Origin: Inia geoffrensis
Taxonomy: Eukaryota > Chordata > Mammalia > Artiodactyla > Iniidae
Length of the DNA: 64,000 bases
Assembly (NCBI GenBank): GCA_036417435.1
Contig: CM070901.1
Span: forward strand, 11,816,001 to 11,880,000
Reading direction: 5' to 3'
Part shown: positions 1 through 10,560 of the stretch, piece after piece
Position numbering within the stretch: the stretch's first letter is position 1
Layout: each line of letters starts with the position of its first letter
Made by a program: the position numbers and the translations under genes
The notes under the pieces: generated by a model
What the model saw: only the letters and a program-made list of their open reading frames with translations
The model's database searches: none
Told to the model about the DNA's origin: nothing

Positions 1-1009
1 ATATAGATGTCTGAACTGGTGAAATGATTTATATTTTTTGAGCTATAACAGATTGGCAGATTGGGTAAATTATCAGTAACATTATTTCTCTATGATATGA
101 AATAACAATATACCACTGCTGTTATTTAGAACCAGGTATGTTTACCTACAGGTGAATTTATTAATCTAATAATTAAATATATGTAAAACAATATTTTATG
201 GAAATATGTATTTTTGTAATTATTTATTCAACATAACTACAGATGTTCTATATTTTCAAAGCCAGTTTGATAATTTTTTTTTCTGAATCAACTGACTGTA
301 AATTCAAACTTTATTTCTGGTGGATTGTTTTACTCATGTTAAGCATATAACAATTTACTTCTCAAATTAGTGTAACTATTTCTATAGATAAGCTTTACTG
401 TTGTTATCTCTAGTCTAGTAAAGGTCACTGTTGCGTGAGAGTCTCCAAGGATTTCCCTGAGACCAGAATTTGAGACGAAGTAGTCATTTCTTTGGGAAGT
501 GCTGGGAACCACAGGATGAGAGTGGGGAAATGATAGAAGGAAGGAAAGGGGCCTCTGTTGGCTCCTGGAGCTTACTCTACAGGAAAATCCTGGAAAATGG
601 TACAAATTATACGCCTCATCTAGCTCCAAGGGTGAGGCGCTGAGGGAGCTGAGATATTTTCTCATCAGTTCACAAGAGTCTTTGGTTGGCAGTTGCTCTT
701 ATGGGGTGAAGATGTTAATCCTTTGGTGCTTTCTGTCTGGGGCACATAGGTGTTTTACTTTCCACAGTTTTGAGGTGTGCAGGGGGAAGCCATTGAACAG
801 AGCGAATCAGACAGGGGCATATGGTAGTCCTCCAGGGCACTGAAAAAGGGCCTAGGTCAGAACTGACAGGGTCTGCTACCACTGCCATTCACCTAGTCCT
901 CAGAACTCTTGAGACTTTTCTACGATATTCTTTTTATTTCAACTCACATCTTACGCATTTATGTCTTACAGATTCTACTACTAAGTTATCTGTCATACAT
1001 ATTTCTCTT
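1..1009. other. Unassigned non-coding DNA
   Basis: No gene seen. Positions 1-400 are very AT-rich. Positions 420-900 are less AT-rich and could be an old LTR remnant, but no LTR end or poly(A) signal could be placed. The open frames here have no recognisable domain. Confidence 0.5.
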
Positions 1010-1327
1010 TGCATGGTAGTAAAACATTGTAATTACTCTTCTGGATTATTGCAAGAGCATTCTAACTGGTCTCCTTATACCTAATGTTGCTCCCCCTACG
1101 AATAAAATTACTTTATTATTATTATTTATAATAAATTTACAATGTATATAATAATTATTTGTTATTTTGCTGGGTCAGTTCTTTAACACTGTCCATTTTT
1201 AATCTGGAGAAGTTTTCTAGCAGTCTGGACGTAAAGAAAATATTCAATATGATCAGAAATCTGACCATGTCATTCTTGAGAACACTTTAATAATATCCTA
1301 TTGTGCTTAGTGTAAAGATAAGCATTT
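1010..1327 (+). repeat. L2-like LINE fragment
   Basis: The stretch around 1045-1075 (a single-pass phrase meaning half-site 'attgcaagagcattctaact') and the one around 1255-1285 resemble the sense strand of the L2 3' region, with weak, ancient-level similarity. It is cut at its right end by the L1 insertion at 1343. Poly-AT runs lie in the middle. Confidence 0.4.
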
Positions 1328-1342
1328 TAGGTATTTTTCATT

Positions 1343-1741
1343 AAAAAAATTTTTTGTCAAACTATAGTTGATTTTCAATACTATATTAGTTTCAGGTGTA
1401 CAACATAGTGATTCAATATTTTTATAGATTATACTCTATTTATATTTATTACAAAATAATGCCTATATTCCCTGTGCTGTACAATGTATCCTTGTAGCTT
1501 ATTTATTTTATGCATGGTAGTTCATACCTCTTAATCCCATACCCCTATTTTGCCCCACCCCCTTCCCTCTCCCCACTGGCAACCACTAGTTTGTTCTCTG
1601 TATCTGTGAGTCTGTTTCTGTTTTGTATATACATTTGTTTGCTTTATTTTTAGACTCCACATACAAGTGATAACATACAGTGTTTGTCTTTCTCTATCTG
1701 ACTTATTTCACTAAGCACAGTACTCTCTAGATATTGCCCTC
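1343..1741 (-). mobile_element. L1 3'-UTR fragment, antisense
   Basis: On the plus strand it reads as the reverse complement of a mammalian L1 tail. It starts T-rich, then has the 'gtttcaggtgtac' block, then the C-rich block near 1545-1575, then the segment near 1660-1735 that also occurs in the other L1 tails of this window. It is 5'-truncated. A target-site duplication with one indel flanks it: taggtatttttcatt at 1328-1342 and taggtaatttttcatt at 1742-1757. Confidence 0.85.
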
Positions 1742-1757
1742 TAGGTAATTTTTCATT

Positions 1758-2740
1758 TTTAATGAAATTCTCGACTTAAGGCTTACTCAGTTTAGGGGCA
1801 TTGAGAATATATTTTTAAGAAAACATCTATAAAACTGCCATCTTCCCATGGGTTTACATATACTTTTTTCTACTCTTAATGTTTAAACTTTAACCACAAT
1901 AAGTGAGTTTGTATTAGGGCTTCCAATTATTAACTACTTGCTAGTTTAATCTCTGGATTTCAGGGGTGATATTAAAAAAGTTAGACCAATCTGATTTAAA
2001 GAAGCTTCGTAAATTTTATTTCCTGACTCTTGGATGTACATAGCCATCAAAAAGGCAGGAGACTTAACACCTTGAGGAAACCTCAAAGAGCATTCCTTTA
2101 TAGAGAAACATATAGGTTGTGGATCTTTCCATGTTGGTATATATCTTCTAAACCACTAGTTTGGAACCTTCTCATCACTATGATAAACAATGCCCTCTAT
2201 AAATAGTCAGGAGTATTATCAAGAAAGGCAGAAGCTCTTCTAGTTTTTTTTTAAAAAAATGTTGCATTACATAGTGTGTTTTAATTAGAAATTATTGTAT
2301 AGAGGGTAAGAAATACATTTTCACTCAAAAAATATTTTTTTTGAATTTTTAGCTTAAACTTAAGATGCTTGTACAAACTACTAAGTGTTTCAAAATTTTT
2401 CAAAAGTTTATTTTTCTCAATTTTAGAAGTGTGATGATTATGCTTAATATTTTATAAATTTATTTTAAGGATTCAATGAGATATTATTGATTAAAATCTT
2501 ATCAAGTCACTGTCACATATTATCTCCTTAGCCATTCAGAAATAATTAGCCCTGTAAGTATTATCAAAAAAATCAGGTTACTTCAAACTTCTAAAAAGTT
2601 AAATATGCCATTTAACTCTTCAATGGAGGTAAATATGTGCATATTTAAGTAATATATGAAAAAAACAATACAAAGTATTATATTTTAAAACACATAGGGA
2701 AAAGATGAGGGGTTTCATGTTTATCACTCAGATCTACCAT
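1758..2740. other. Unassigned AT-rich DNA
   Basis: No gene or clear repeat recognised. The start may continue the L2 fragment interrupted by the L1 insertion. The rest is AT-rich with short A and T runs. Confidence 0.5.
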
Positions 2741-2905
2741 CACGAATCTGTTCTCTTTATTTATTAGCTTATTTTTGTTTCGTTTCGTTTCTGTATTTTA
2801 GATTCCACATATAAGTGAGATCATATGGTATTTGCCTTTCTCTGTCTGATTCACTTCACATAGCATAATGCCCTCGGGATTCATCCAGGCTGTGGTAAAT
2901 GGAAA
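2741..2905 (-). mobile_element. L1 3'-UTR fragment, antisense
   Basis: It contains the 'gattccacatataagtgag' block and the following 'tcatatggtatttgccttt' block, the reverse complement of the end of L1 ORF2 and its 3' UTR. The same blocks recur near 1660, 14710 and 26830. Both ends are truncated. Confidence 0.7.
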
Positions 2906-3129
2906 GATTTTATTCTGTTTAAATGTATCATTTTAAATATGGTAAAATTAAATTATAAGTGGTATAATTTAACAGTCATTTAATATATCTGACTAAAATA
3001 TATTTAGTAAACTTTTTATAAATAAAGAAAATGAGTAAATTCAATGTCTGGATCTTAAATATTTTTGCAAGTCAATTTTTGTTTGTTTTGCAAATGGATA
3101 ACTGGGGGTTTCACACCAGTATGATATTT

Positions 3130-3760
3130 AATCTTTTGATTCATTTAAAAACATTATATTATGGAAAAATTTTAACACATACAAAGTAGTAAAATAAATC
3201 ATCATATTCCCTTTACTACTTATTAACCCATGACCCATTATTATTTATCTATACCCATTTCCAATTTTCCCCGAACAATTATTTTGATGCATTTCAGCAT
3301 ATGCCATTTAATTAATGAATATTTAGTATGTAAATTGAAAGATAGAAACTCTTTAAAACTTAAAAGCGGTAATATTTTACAACTAAAAATAATTAGTAAT
3401 TCTCTGTATTATTACATATTTAACAAGTAATAAAATTTCCATGGTTCACCCCCGTCCCGTTTTTTTAGTTATTACGTTTGAATGAGGAATCAAATAAAAT
3501 CCATACATTAAAAATGGTTCACATATATGTTAAGTCTCTTTTTACACTTACTTCCCTTTTGTTTTCTTTTCTTTCATTTGTTAAAAACATTGCTTTGCTT
3601 TGGAGAATTTGACTGCCTGAAATAATCTTTTGTATTTTCAATAAATTTGTAGTTAAACATAAAAATTTCATCACATTTACACGCCATTTTAGGAAAATAA
3701 AACTTCCTATGTGGTGTTGTGTACTTCCATTAAAAGGCAAATAATATCATATTAGCAGGC
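3130..3760. repeat. Ancient interspersed repeat, family unresolved
   Basis: The order of motifs (3140-3300 and 3470-3560, ending around 'gttaagtctctttttacac') resembles a repeat common in eutherian genomes, but its family could not be named with confidence. It is strongly decayed and AT-rich, and no reading frame is meaningful. Confidence 0.35.
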
Positions 3761-3984
3761 ATTCGTGTTCATTGCCTGGATTATCATTTTATTACCAATT
3801 GCAAAATGGTACTATTCTAAATCCAGCAATCCTTCTTTATTATGTTCTTTATAAAGATCAATTTTTCATTCATCAACTATTTTTCTACTCTGGAATATCA
3901 TTCACGTGAGAAAGGTGAGGTAAATGATTGTTTCTTTCCTTTTATCAATTTGTAAAATATTGAGTACTTTCCAAGGCAAACAGA

Positions 3985-4566
3985 CGCTAAAATGTTCCCA
4001 CCCAGTGATTCCTCCATTCCTGGTTTTCACTCCCTTGTGTAATCATTTCACCTTGAGTGGGAATGGGACCTGTGATTTGCTTCCAACAAAAAGGATATGA
4101 CAAAGGATGTCACTGCCAAGATTAAGTTATGTTATTTAAGATGTCACCCGAGCAGACTGGAGTTAGAGATGCTCTTCGCGGGCGAGATAAAGTAGGCAGC
4201 CATGTTGGAGATGCCCACGGGCAAGGACTTCTGGCAGCTTCTAAGATCCGAGAGGAGACTCCAACTCATAGCCACCAAAAAGAAGGACCCTCAGTCCCCT
4301 AGCCACAGGGAATGAAGTTCTAGAGACACACTGGATTCTGCGAACAATCTAAATGAGTTCGTTAACAAATTCTTCCCTACTGAAGTGACAAATGGGAACA
4401 AATCCTGGCAGACAGTTTGATTACAGGTTTATACAACCATTCCCTGAGCAGAGGACTCATTTAAGCTGGGCTTAGACTCCCTATTCACAGAAACTATGAG
4501 ATAATAAATGTGTTGTTTTAAGTCACTAAGTTTGTAGTAATTCATTATGCAACAATAAAAACTAGT
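3985..4566 (+). mobile_element. MLT1-type LTR (ERVL-MaLR), solo
   Basis: The 3' end is diagnostic for this family: around 4500-4566 it has 'gagataataaatgtgttgtt' followed by the block containing 'aagtcactaagtttgt' and a terminal 'caacaataaaaactagtct'. The AATAAA at 4504 is the LTR polyadenylation signal. The body has mid-LTR motifs typical of MLT1, including a GC-richer patch at 4145-4260. There is no internal retroviral sequence next to it, so it is a solo LTR. The left boundary is approximate. Confidence 0.75.
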
Positions 4567-4892
4567 CTAGTTTCCTACCATACCACAAAGTTGACCAAGC
4601 GCTTGTTGTTTTTAAGTGTCGTTATAATCTCATGGTTTGAATCATGTATGATGTTTTGATTCATTACAGTTATTAATCTTATTAATGCTCAAATTCTTTT
4701 TTTTTTTTTTTAAGTTTGGGAACTTCTTCCATTTAGCTTCTGAGTTCATTCACGTGTCAGTAGACTTTGATAGCTTCCTTGTTTTGTGCATTGGCAAGAT
4801 TTGTCAGTCTCGTACATTTTGTTTCAGACCTGGAACTAGCCATTTTCCTTAGAGCTGTAGGTCCTCTTAATAAGAAACGGTATTTAAAAATC

Positions 4893-5103
4893 AAAAAAAA
4901 AATTTTTTTTTTTGATACGCGGGCCTCTCACTGTTGTGGCCTCTCCCGCTGCGGAGCACAGGCTCCGGACGCGCAGGCTCAGCGGCCATGGCTCACGGGC
5001 CCAGCCGCTCCATGGCATGTGGGATCTTCCCGGACCGGGGCACGAACCCGTGTCCCCTGCATCGGCAGGCGGACTCTCAACCACCGCACCACCAGGGAAG
5101 CCC
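4893..5103 (-). mobile_element. CHR-type tRNA-derived SINE
   Basis: Read on the minus strand it begins 'gggcttccctggtggtgcgg', has a tRNA-like A box and a B box (ggttcgtgcccc), then the CHR-specific body, and ends in an A tail (the T run at 4903-4912 on plus). An 11 bp target-site duplication, atttaaaaatc, flanks it at 4882-4892 and 5104-5114. It is full length with low divergence from the other copies. RNA polymerase III would read it on the minus strand. Open frames across it are by-products of its GC content. Confidence 0.95.
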
Positions 5104-5276
5104 ATTTAAAAATCGCAGTTTTGATGGTACGGGTATCCAGGGATTCTGAATTTGTCATCGTTTTTAGACATTTTCAGAGGATAGAGACAAAGAAACATTA
5201 AAAAAAAAATGCATCATGAATGTATACTAACACATTCAATTCTGCTTTTAAGTTATGTGAGTTTTTTCCTTAACTG

Positions 5277-5349
5277 TGATGGACCCTTGAACAACACAGG
5301 TTTGAACTGCGGAGGTCCAGCTATAGATGGGTTGTTTTCAATAAATATA
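5277..5349 (+). mobile_element. Tigger/MER2-like DNA transposon end
   Basis: It holds 'ggacccttgaacaacacagg' followed by 'tttgaactgcggaggtcca', the terminal region of a MER2/Tigger1-type non-autonomous element. It stops abruptly where a second Tigger-type element begins at 5350. A second copy of this end type is at 33865-34068. Confidence 0.6.
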
Positions 5350-5544
5350 CAGTCACCCTCCATATTCTTGGGTTTTTCATACTCAGATTCAACCAGCCAC
5401 TGATGGAACTCTCCACCCCTGGTTGGTTGTATGCAGGACACGGAACCCGTGATATGGGCTGACTATGGGACTTGAGGGTCTGCAGATTTTGGTATATTCA
5501 GGGCTTACTGTAATTAATCCCACTACTGATACCAGGGATGACTG
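5350..5544. mobile_element. Short Tigger-type element with TIRs
   Basis: The terminal inverted repeats are cagtcaccctcc at 5350 and the complementary ...gggatgactg ending at 5544, flanked by TA on both sides (5348-5349 and 5545-5546). At 195 bp it is an internally deleted, non-autonomous member. The pairing of TIRs and the TA target duplication support the call. The exact subfamily is not known. Confidence 0.7.
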
Positions 5545-5546
5545 TA

Positions 5547-5976
5547 TATGACTCTTACATGCATATCCTTTCTTAAACCTCAAAATCCCAGTTCTAAATG
5601 ACACAAATATATAACCCATTTGATTTATCAGAAACTACACACATAACAGCTTTAGAATAAAAATAATAAAACATACCTCAACACTATTATTACATAATGA
5701 CAAAGAGCTGAACATATTTTAAGATTTTTATATTTATTTTTTCATCCGTAAGTATGTGCAGTCAAATTCTGTTTTTAAAATTCATTGAAGTAGGGAACTA
5801 ATGAAGTTTCGCTTATTTCAGGTTGCATCTGATTTTTATGAATTGAGCATTTTAAATTTAATTTAGATTTATAATTGTGTAAATATTTTACATTTCAAAA
5901 TGAAATCTACAAAATAATCTGTATTTAGAGAATCTAATTGTTTCTTCTGGTCACTTCTACCTTGTCTCCTCCCTTG

Positions 5977-5978
<2 letters not shown>
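5547..5978. other. Unassigned AT-rich DNA
   Basis: No gene, repeat family or RNA recognised. Confidence 0.5.
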
Positions 5979-6038
<60 letters not shown>

Positions 6039-6041
6039 TTT
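5979..6041. repeat. (TA)21 microsatellite joined to a T21 run
   Basis: An uninterrupted alternating TA tract at 5979-6020 is followed directly by a 21-base T run at 6021-6041. The T run may be the reverse-strand tail of a decayed retroelement, but no element body was recognised beside it. Confidence 0.95.
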
Positions 6042-6214
6042 GACAAGTCAAATGCTGCTGCTACAGAGAGTCTTTGGAAGGTCAACAGCTACCGCACCAG
6101 CAGAGCAGTGCCATTAATATCCATCACCCAGAATGACTGGAAGTGCTTGGGTACCACCTCTGAGTCTGGAGATCCAGTGGCTGAGTCCATGGAAATCAGC
6201 ACTTTATTTGACAC

Positions 6215-6715
6215 TTCAACGATCATTCCTACTTGAGTTAGCTATTATTGGTAATGAAGCACTGAAAAATATAATGGCTTAAACCACCGTTTATTATTTC
6301 TCACTAGTGTATGTGTTGGATGAGCAGCTCTGCTCATCTGGACTAAGCAGCTCTGCTCATCTGGACTAAGCTTGCTTGTGCATCTCAGTTGGTGGGTTGG
6401 CTGAGTGCTGCCCGGTTTCAGAAGTTCTCAGGAGATGACTCTGCTCCCCCCACATACCTCTCACATCCTTCCAGCAGGCTAGTGTTCAGTGTTCCAAGAG
6501 GAAAAGCAAAAGTGCAGAAGCACCTTTTCAAGCCTCCGTTTGAGTCAAGTTTGCTACTGTTGCACTGACACAAAGTCAAGTGTAGAGTCAGCGTGGGAGG
6601 GCATTACCCAAGGGCATAGATACAGGATGGTGTGGAAAAATGGCCATTCATGCAATCAATCTGCCACAACTCCTTTTCCCCAGGATCTGTTCCAACTGCC
6701 TGTGGTGTGAGGTTA
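6215..6715. mobile_element. Probable ERVL-class LTR
   Basis: Blocks at 6225-6310 (including 'tggcttaaaccaccgtttat'), 6395-6500 and 6590-6670 follow the order of a common mammalian ERVL-class LTR-like repeat. The subfamily and strand are uncertain. It contains a perfect 23 bp tandem duplication at 6323-6368. A related and more decayed copy is at 42555-42965. No internal retroviral sequence adjoins it. Confidence 0.5.
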
Positions 6716-6836
6716 AGGATGGAATCTGAGGCGTTGGATCGTAGATGAGGGAACATACAAACAAGATGATGAGCATCCACATCATCTGGGGTTGGCTGAT
6801 GATTTGTATCTTTTATCTGGGTGTCTGATTGACTTG

Positions 6837-6990
6837 TTTCTTCTTCCTTCTCTTTCTCTTCCTCTTTTCTCCTCCCCTCCTTCTGCTGCTTCTCCTTCCT
6901 CTTCCTCTTCTTTTCTCTGTCTCTTTCTCTCTGTCTCTCTCATTCTCTCTTCACACACACACACACACACACACACACATTATATATATA
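6837..6990. repeat. Polypyrimidine tract, (CA)14 and TA run
   Basis: From 6837 to 6950 the plus strand is almost purely C and T. It then passes into (CA)14 at 6952-6979 and into a short TA run to 6990. Homopurine/homopyrimidine tracts can form triplex and CA repeats can form Z-DNA. The apparent open frames here are low-complexity artefacts. Confidence 0.9.
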
Positions 6991-7016
6991 GTCTTAACAA
7001 TCACAGTGTCATCATG

Positions 7017-7365
7017 TAGAACACTTAAGTATCTAGTTAGTATTTGTTAAATAATTTACTGATTGAAAGACAGCGATGACATAAAACAATGATATAAAGA
7101 TTTCATTAAAACATGGAAGTAAAGGATTTCAGACTATACCAGAAAATAAACTATTCTCACAGTTAAAATTAGCTGAGTTTCTGTAGTTCTTTGTGATGAG
7201 AAACTAGAGATTTATATTTGAACCAAACTGTAAATCGTTCCAAAAATATATACAGTTAAATGAGTGGTAACGTGTAACTAGTTTTTCTTCTTCAGTTTGT
7301 TTATTCTGTTATGCTCATTATTCTCTTTCTTTATTGCCAAGTGCTAAGCTATGAACTTCCAGCAA
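7017..7365 (+). repeat. Left arm of an inverted duplication
   Basis: This stretch matches the reverse complement of 13929-14261 across its whole length with only scattered mismatches and small indels (high identity by eye). Anchors include 'actattctcacagttaaaat' and 'acagttaaatgagtggtaa', both present in reverse complement in the right arm. Similarity stops at both edges. I do not recognise it as a known repeat. It could be a local inverted duplication or two copies of an unrecognised interspersed family. Confidence 0.85.
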
Positions 7366-8604
7366 CATATTATCTAAGATAATTGGAGCATGTGCTCAGG
7401 GAAACTGGTCATTCCTCTACTCATCCCTAACTACATTTTCACACTTCATCTTTTATATATAGAGAAAAAGGCTTCGCAGGGGAAATACTGGTGAAAAATC
7501 GTTGGTGGAAATGATTTTTGGAGGAAGATTTTTGTTATTACTTTGCAATATCATTACTTGAGAGAGTATTTGTAACGTGTAGAAATACCTGAAAAAATTT
7601 AATATGAGTGAAGAAAGAATTAAATAAGTGACCAAATAACTAAATCTCTAATGTTCCAAATCTATCCTCTTTGCAATTCTTAAGATCTAAGAATTATTAT
7701 TATAAGAGGAGGAAATTGAATATATATATGGTGACTTAAGTTTGTGTTAAAAGTTGAAATATGTTCCTAAAGATTTTGCAACAATCATATGTTTACTATA
7801 ATTGTTGAAGTGATTTTTTTCAGAGTCTCTTGAAGAAATCAGAGAGTTTTAATTTCACTAAAAGGTTCTTAATGGTATAACATTTACTGATGTTTTGAGC
7901 GATATAAATGGAATATACTATTTGGATAACCTCTAATGCATCTGAAACATTTTAAAAGTAAGAAAAAAGAGTCACTCAGTTTTTCTGTCACTCTATTCAG
8001 AGACTGAAACATTAGCAAAGCATCACTTTTTTCATTCTTAGATATTTTTGAGAAAATTCAGAAAAATATTTAATGTCTAATATTTTTAAAATAATGGTAA
8101 CACTTTTAGGGACTTATATACACTTTTTACTTCTATATGTAATAGTTTTCTGTTGTAATAATGAATAAATAATTATACAATATCCTTAAGGAAATAGACA
8201 TATATTTATGCTATAACTATTGGAAAAAATTTCAAATGGTCTTTAAAATTTCTCATTCCAAATATTAGTCAGTGACTAGGCTACTGTGAACTTAAAAAGG
8301 AAATTTTCTTAATATTCACATATATTTGGAAAGCATACTATATCTCCATTTTCTAAATAAAACTTTTGTTTTAAATTTAAAAATTCCTAGAGATTTTTCT
8401 ATGTGATCTAACCATAATCCAATATGCATAGGTTTTATAAAGGAGTTCTTATTAAGATGATATAGCTACAACAAAGAATCTAGGAAGAGTGTTTGACATC
8501 AAATTGTCTACAAACATATTGGGGAGATAGTGACCAACTATAAGAAACTTGATTAATGGCAACCAAGCTTACTTTCATACACTTTTCCAATACATCCTCC
8601 AAAT
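7366..8604. other. Unassigned AT-rich DNA
   Basis: No gene, RNA or repeat family recognised. Confidence 0.5.
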
Positions 8605-9060
8605 TGCCTTAAAATGCAGATAGGCCCCTACTTAAAATCTGTCATCTGCTCCTCATTGGTTATAGGGTAAAGTTGCATGCCTAAGCCCTTTATAATCTGA
8701 CATCCTTGCCTCTTTATGTTTCTGCCACATACCTTTTACAGCCAGAAAAAACTACATATGACTCTTTCAAAATTGTATCACCTTTGAAGCCTTCCTATGT
8801 TTTCCCATGCTATTCCTTCTGCCAAGAACTCTGTTTCAACTTTTTGTCTAGTCATTTACTTCAAACTAATTTTTGAAGATTCAGCTCAAACTTTACTTCC
8901 TCCTGATAATGACTTCTCCCACTCCGCTCCACAGGATGAGCTAAATGTCCTTGATAGATATTTTTCCTCTCTACTAACCTAACATGCTGTTGCATGTGAC
9001 TATCTCACTTACAGCCTATCCTACTGAAAATATATGACATTCTTGTCTATTTCCAGGGTC
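8605..9060 (+). repeat. L2-like LINE fragment
   Basis: Blocks at 8630-8720 and 8800-8960 follow the order of the L2 3' region in the sense direction. Examples are the 'gctattccttctgccaagaa' block and the 'gattcagctcaaactttact' block. Divergence is high, as expected for an element predating placental mammals. Confidence 0.6.
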
Positions 9061-10261
9061 ATGCTTCTTGGGTGGTTTCAGAAAATCAAATCCACTACCA
9101 AAGGGTAAGTATTAATATTATGATATTTAAAATAATGTTTGGATGAATCTAAAGACAATTCTAAATAAAGAATTCAATAAACTTTTAGTTATGGTAAAGA
9201 TTTTTAAATAAATGTATTATCTCTAAAAGAAATGCTTTAAAATTATCTATCCATATCTTCTTCCCAATTTTAAATAGGTTATTTCTATTTTATTATTGGC
9301 AAATGTTTTTAAAAATATCAACTCTCTGTTGCTATATTTGAAGAAAATTTTTACAAGTTTGATTTTGTCCTTTAATTGTGTTTATTATTTTAGATGTAAC
9401 TAATATTATATGTATTCAAATTTACCTGTCTATATTTCAGTTTTATATCTGGGAATATTTTTCCCATATTTTAATTTAAAAAAGAATTATTAAATCTAAA
9501 ATTTATTTTGATTCATGGAGGAAAGTGAGGATTTAAATTTATTTAATGTCCTATCCCAAACCAGTTTCAACAAGTAAAATTTCAAAGGGAATAGGTAATG
9601 GTGAAAAGATTTCAGGGGTGAACAGAATCCAATTAAAAACACTGAACTGAGAAAATTTTCTGACCAAAAATATGATTGAGAATATGAAATTTACCTAAAA
9701 GTTATTAAGTGGCTAAACTAAAAAAAAATGTAGTCATATGATGTATTAAATAACAAAATTGTGTAATCCATACAAATACAAGGTGATGAGGTGTTGATGG
9801 TATTTAAAACTGAGGGTGATACATCCAAAACTGGGTTTTAAGTACATAATTTTTCCAGATTTGTATAGATTATTGTGGAGCATGTATAGAACATGTAATC
9901 AGAAATATCAATGCAGATATACCTGCATTTGTTATAACAAAGAAAGACTCATAAATAATTTGAATAAATGAAAACTTTCAAGTGCTTTAAAATTGGGTAA
10001 ACATTATTAAAGTTAAATATTATTGCTGAAAAGAGTTGTGTTAAATATTAAAGGAAACATGATAGATTTTGTATTTTTTGATGTAGTATCACCATTCTCT
10101 GATTCATAAAACATGAATCTGAATACCATCTTTGATGCCTCTTCACCTACACTTGACAGTGTTTTTTGAACTCTTCAGTGTTCTTACAACTATCCCTTGA
10201 TTTCCATTCTCAAAAGAGACTCCTTAAATTTAGATCCTTATAGTCTGTCATAAAGGCTTAC
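9061..10261. other. Unassigned AT-rich DNA
   Basis: No gene recognised. A strong-looking donor-like string (agggtaagt) at 9102-9110 has no supporting exon. Positions 10080-10260 are slightly less AT-rich and may be another decayed L2 piece. Confidence 0.45.
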
Positions 10262-10560
10262 ATAACAATGTCAGCAGAGTCTAATGGGGAGCTTGAATTC
10301 CACCCCGCTAGCTGTAACAAGACACCCTCTCCTTTTGGGGTGTCAAGGAGCCAAACATCTACTGTAACCCCAGGTGGCAGTAATGAGGCATTGCCTCCTT
10401 CCCCTACAGACATGGTGTCATAGGAGTTCTGACAAAACAGAAGATTTAAGAAAAATACAGAGTCTCATAACATAATATCCAAAATGCCCAGAATACAAAG
10501 AAATAATTTATACACCAAGAACAAGGAAATCACCACCACCAGGAAAATACACTAGTGCCA
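10262..10560 (+). mobile_element. Old L1 5'-region fragment
   Basis: The blocks 'gctagctgtaacaagacacc', 'ggagccaaacatctactgta' and 'acagagtctcataacataat' occur in the order seen upstream of ORF1 in old mammalian L1 (L1M-type) elements. The call rests on family recognition by eye. There is no open frame. Confidence 0.5.

Noticed and set aside
4884..5149. Open frames on both strands across the SINE at 4893-5103, and likewise across the other six CHR SINEs
   Set aside because: The same peptides recur in every copy because the SINE is GC-rich and short of stops; it is an RNA polymerase III element and not coding.
6782..7050. Open frames rich in Ser/Leu/Phe or Glu/Arg across 6837-6980
   Set aside because: They are translations of the polypyrimidine tract and CA repeat.
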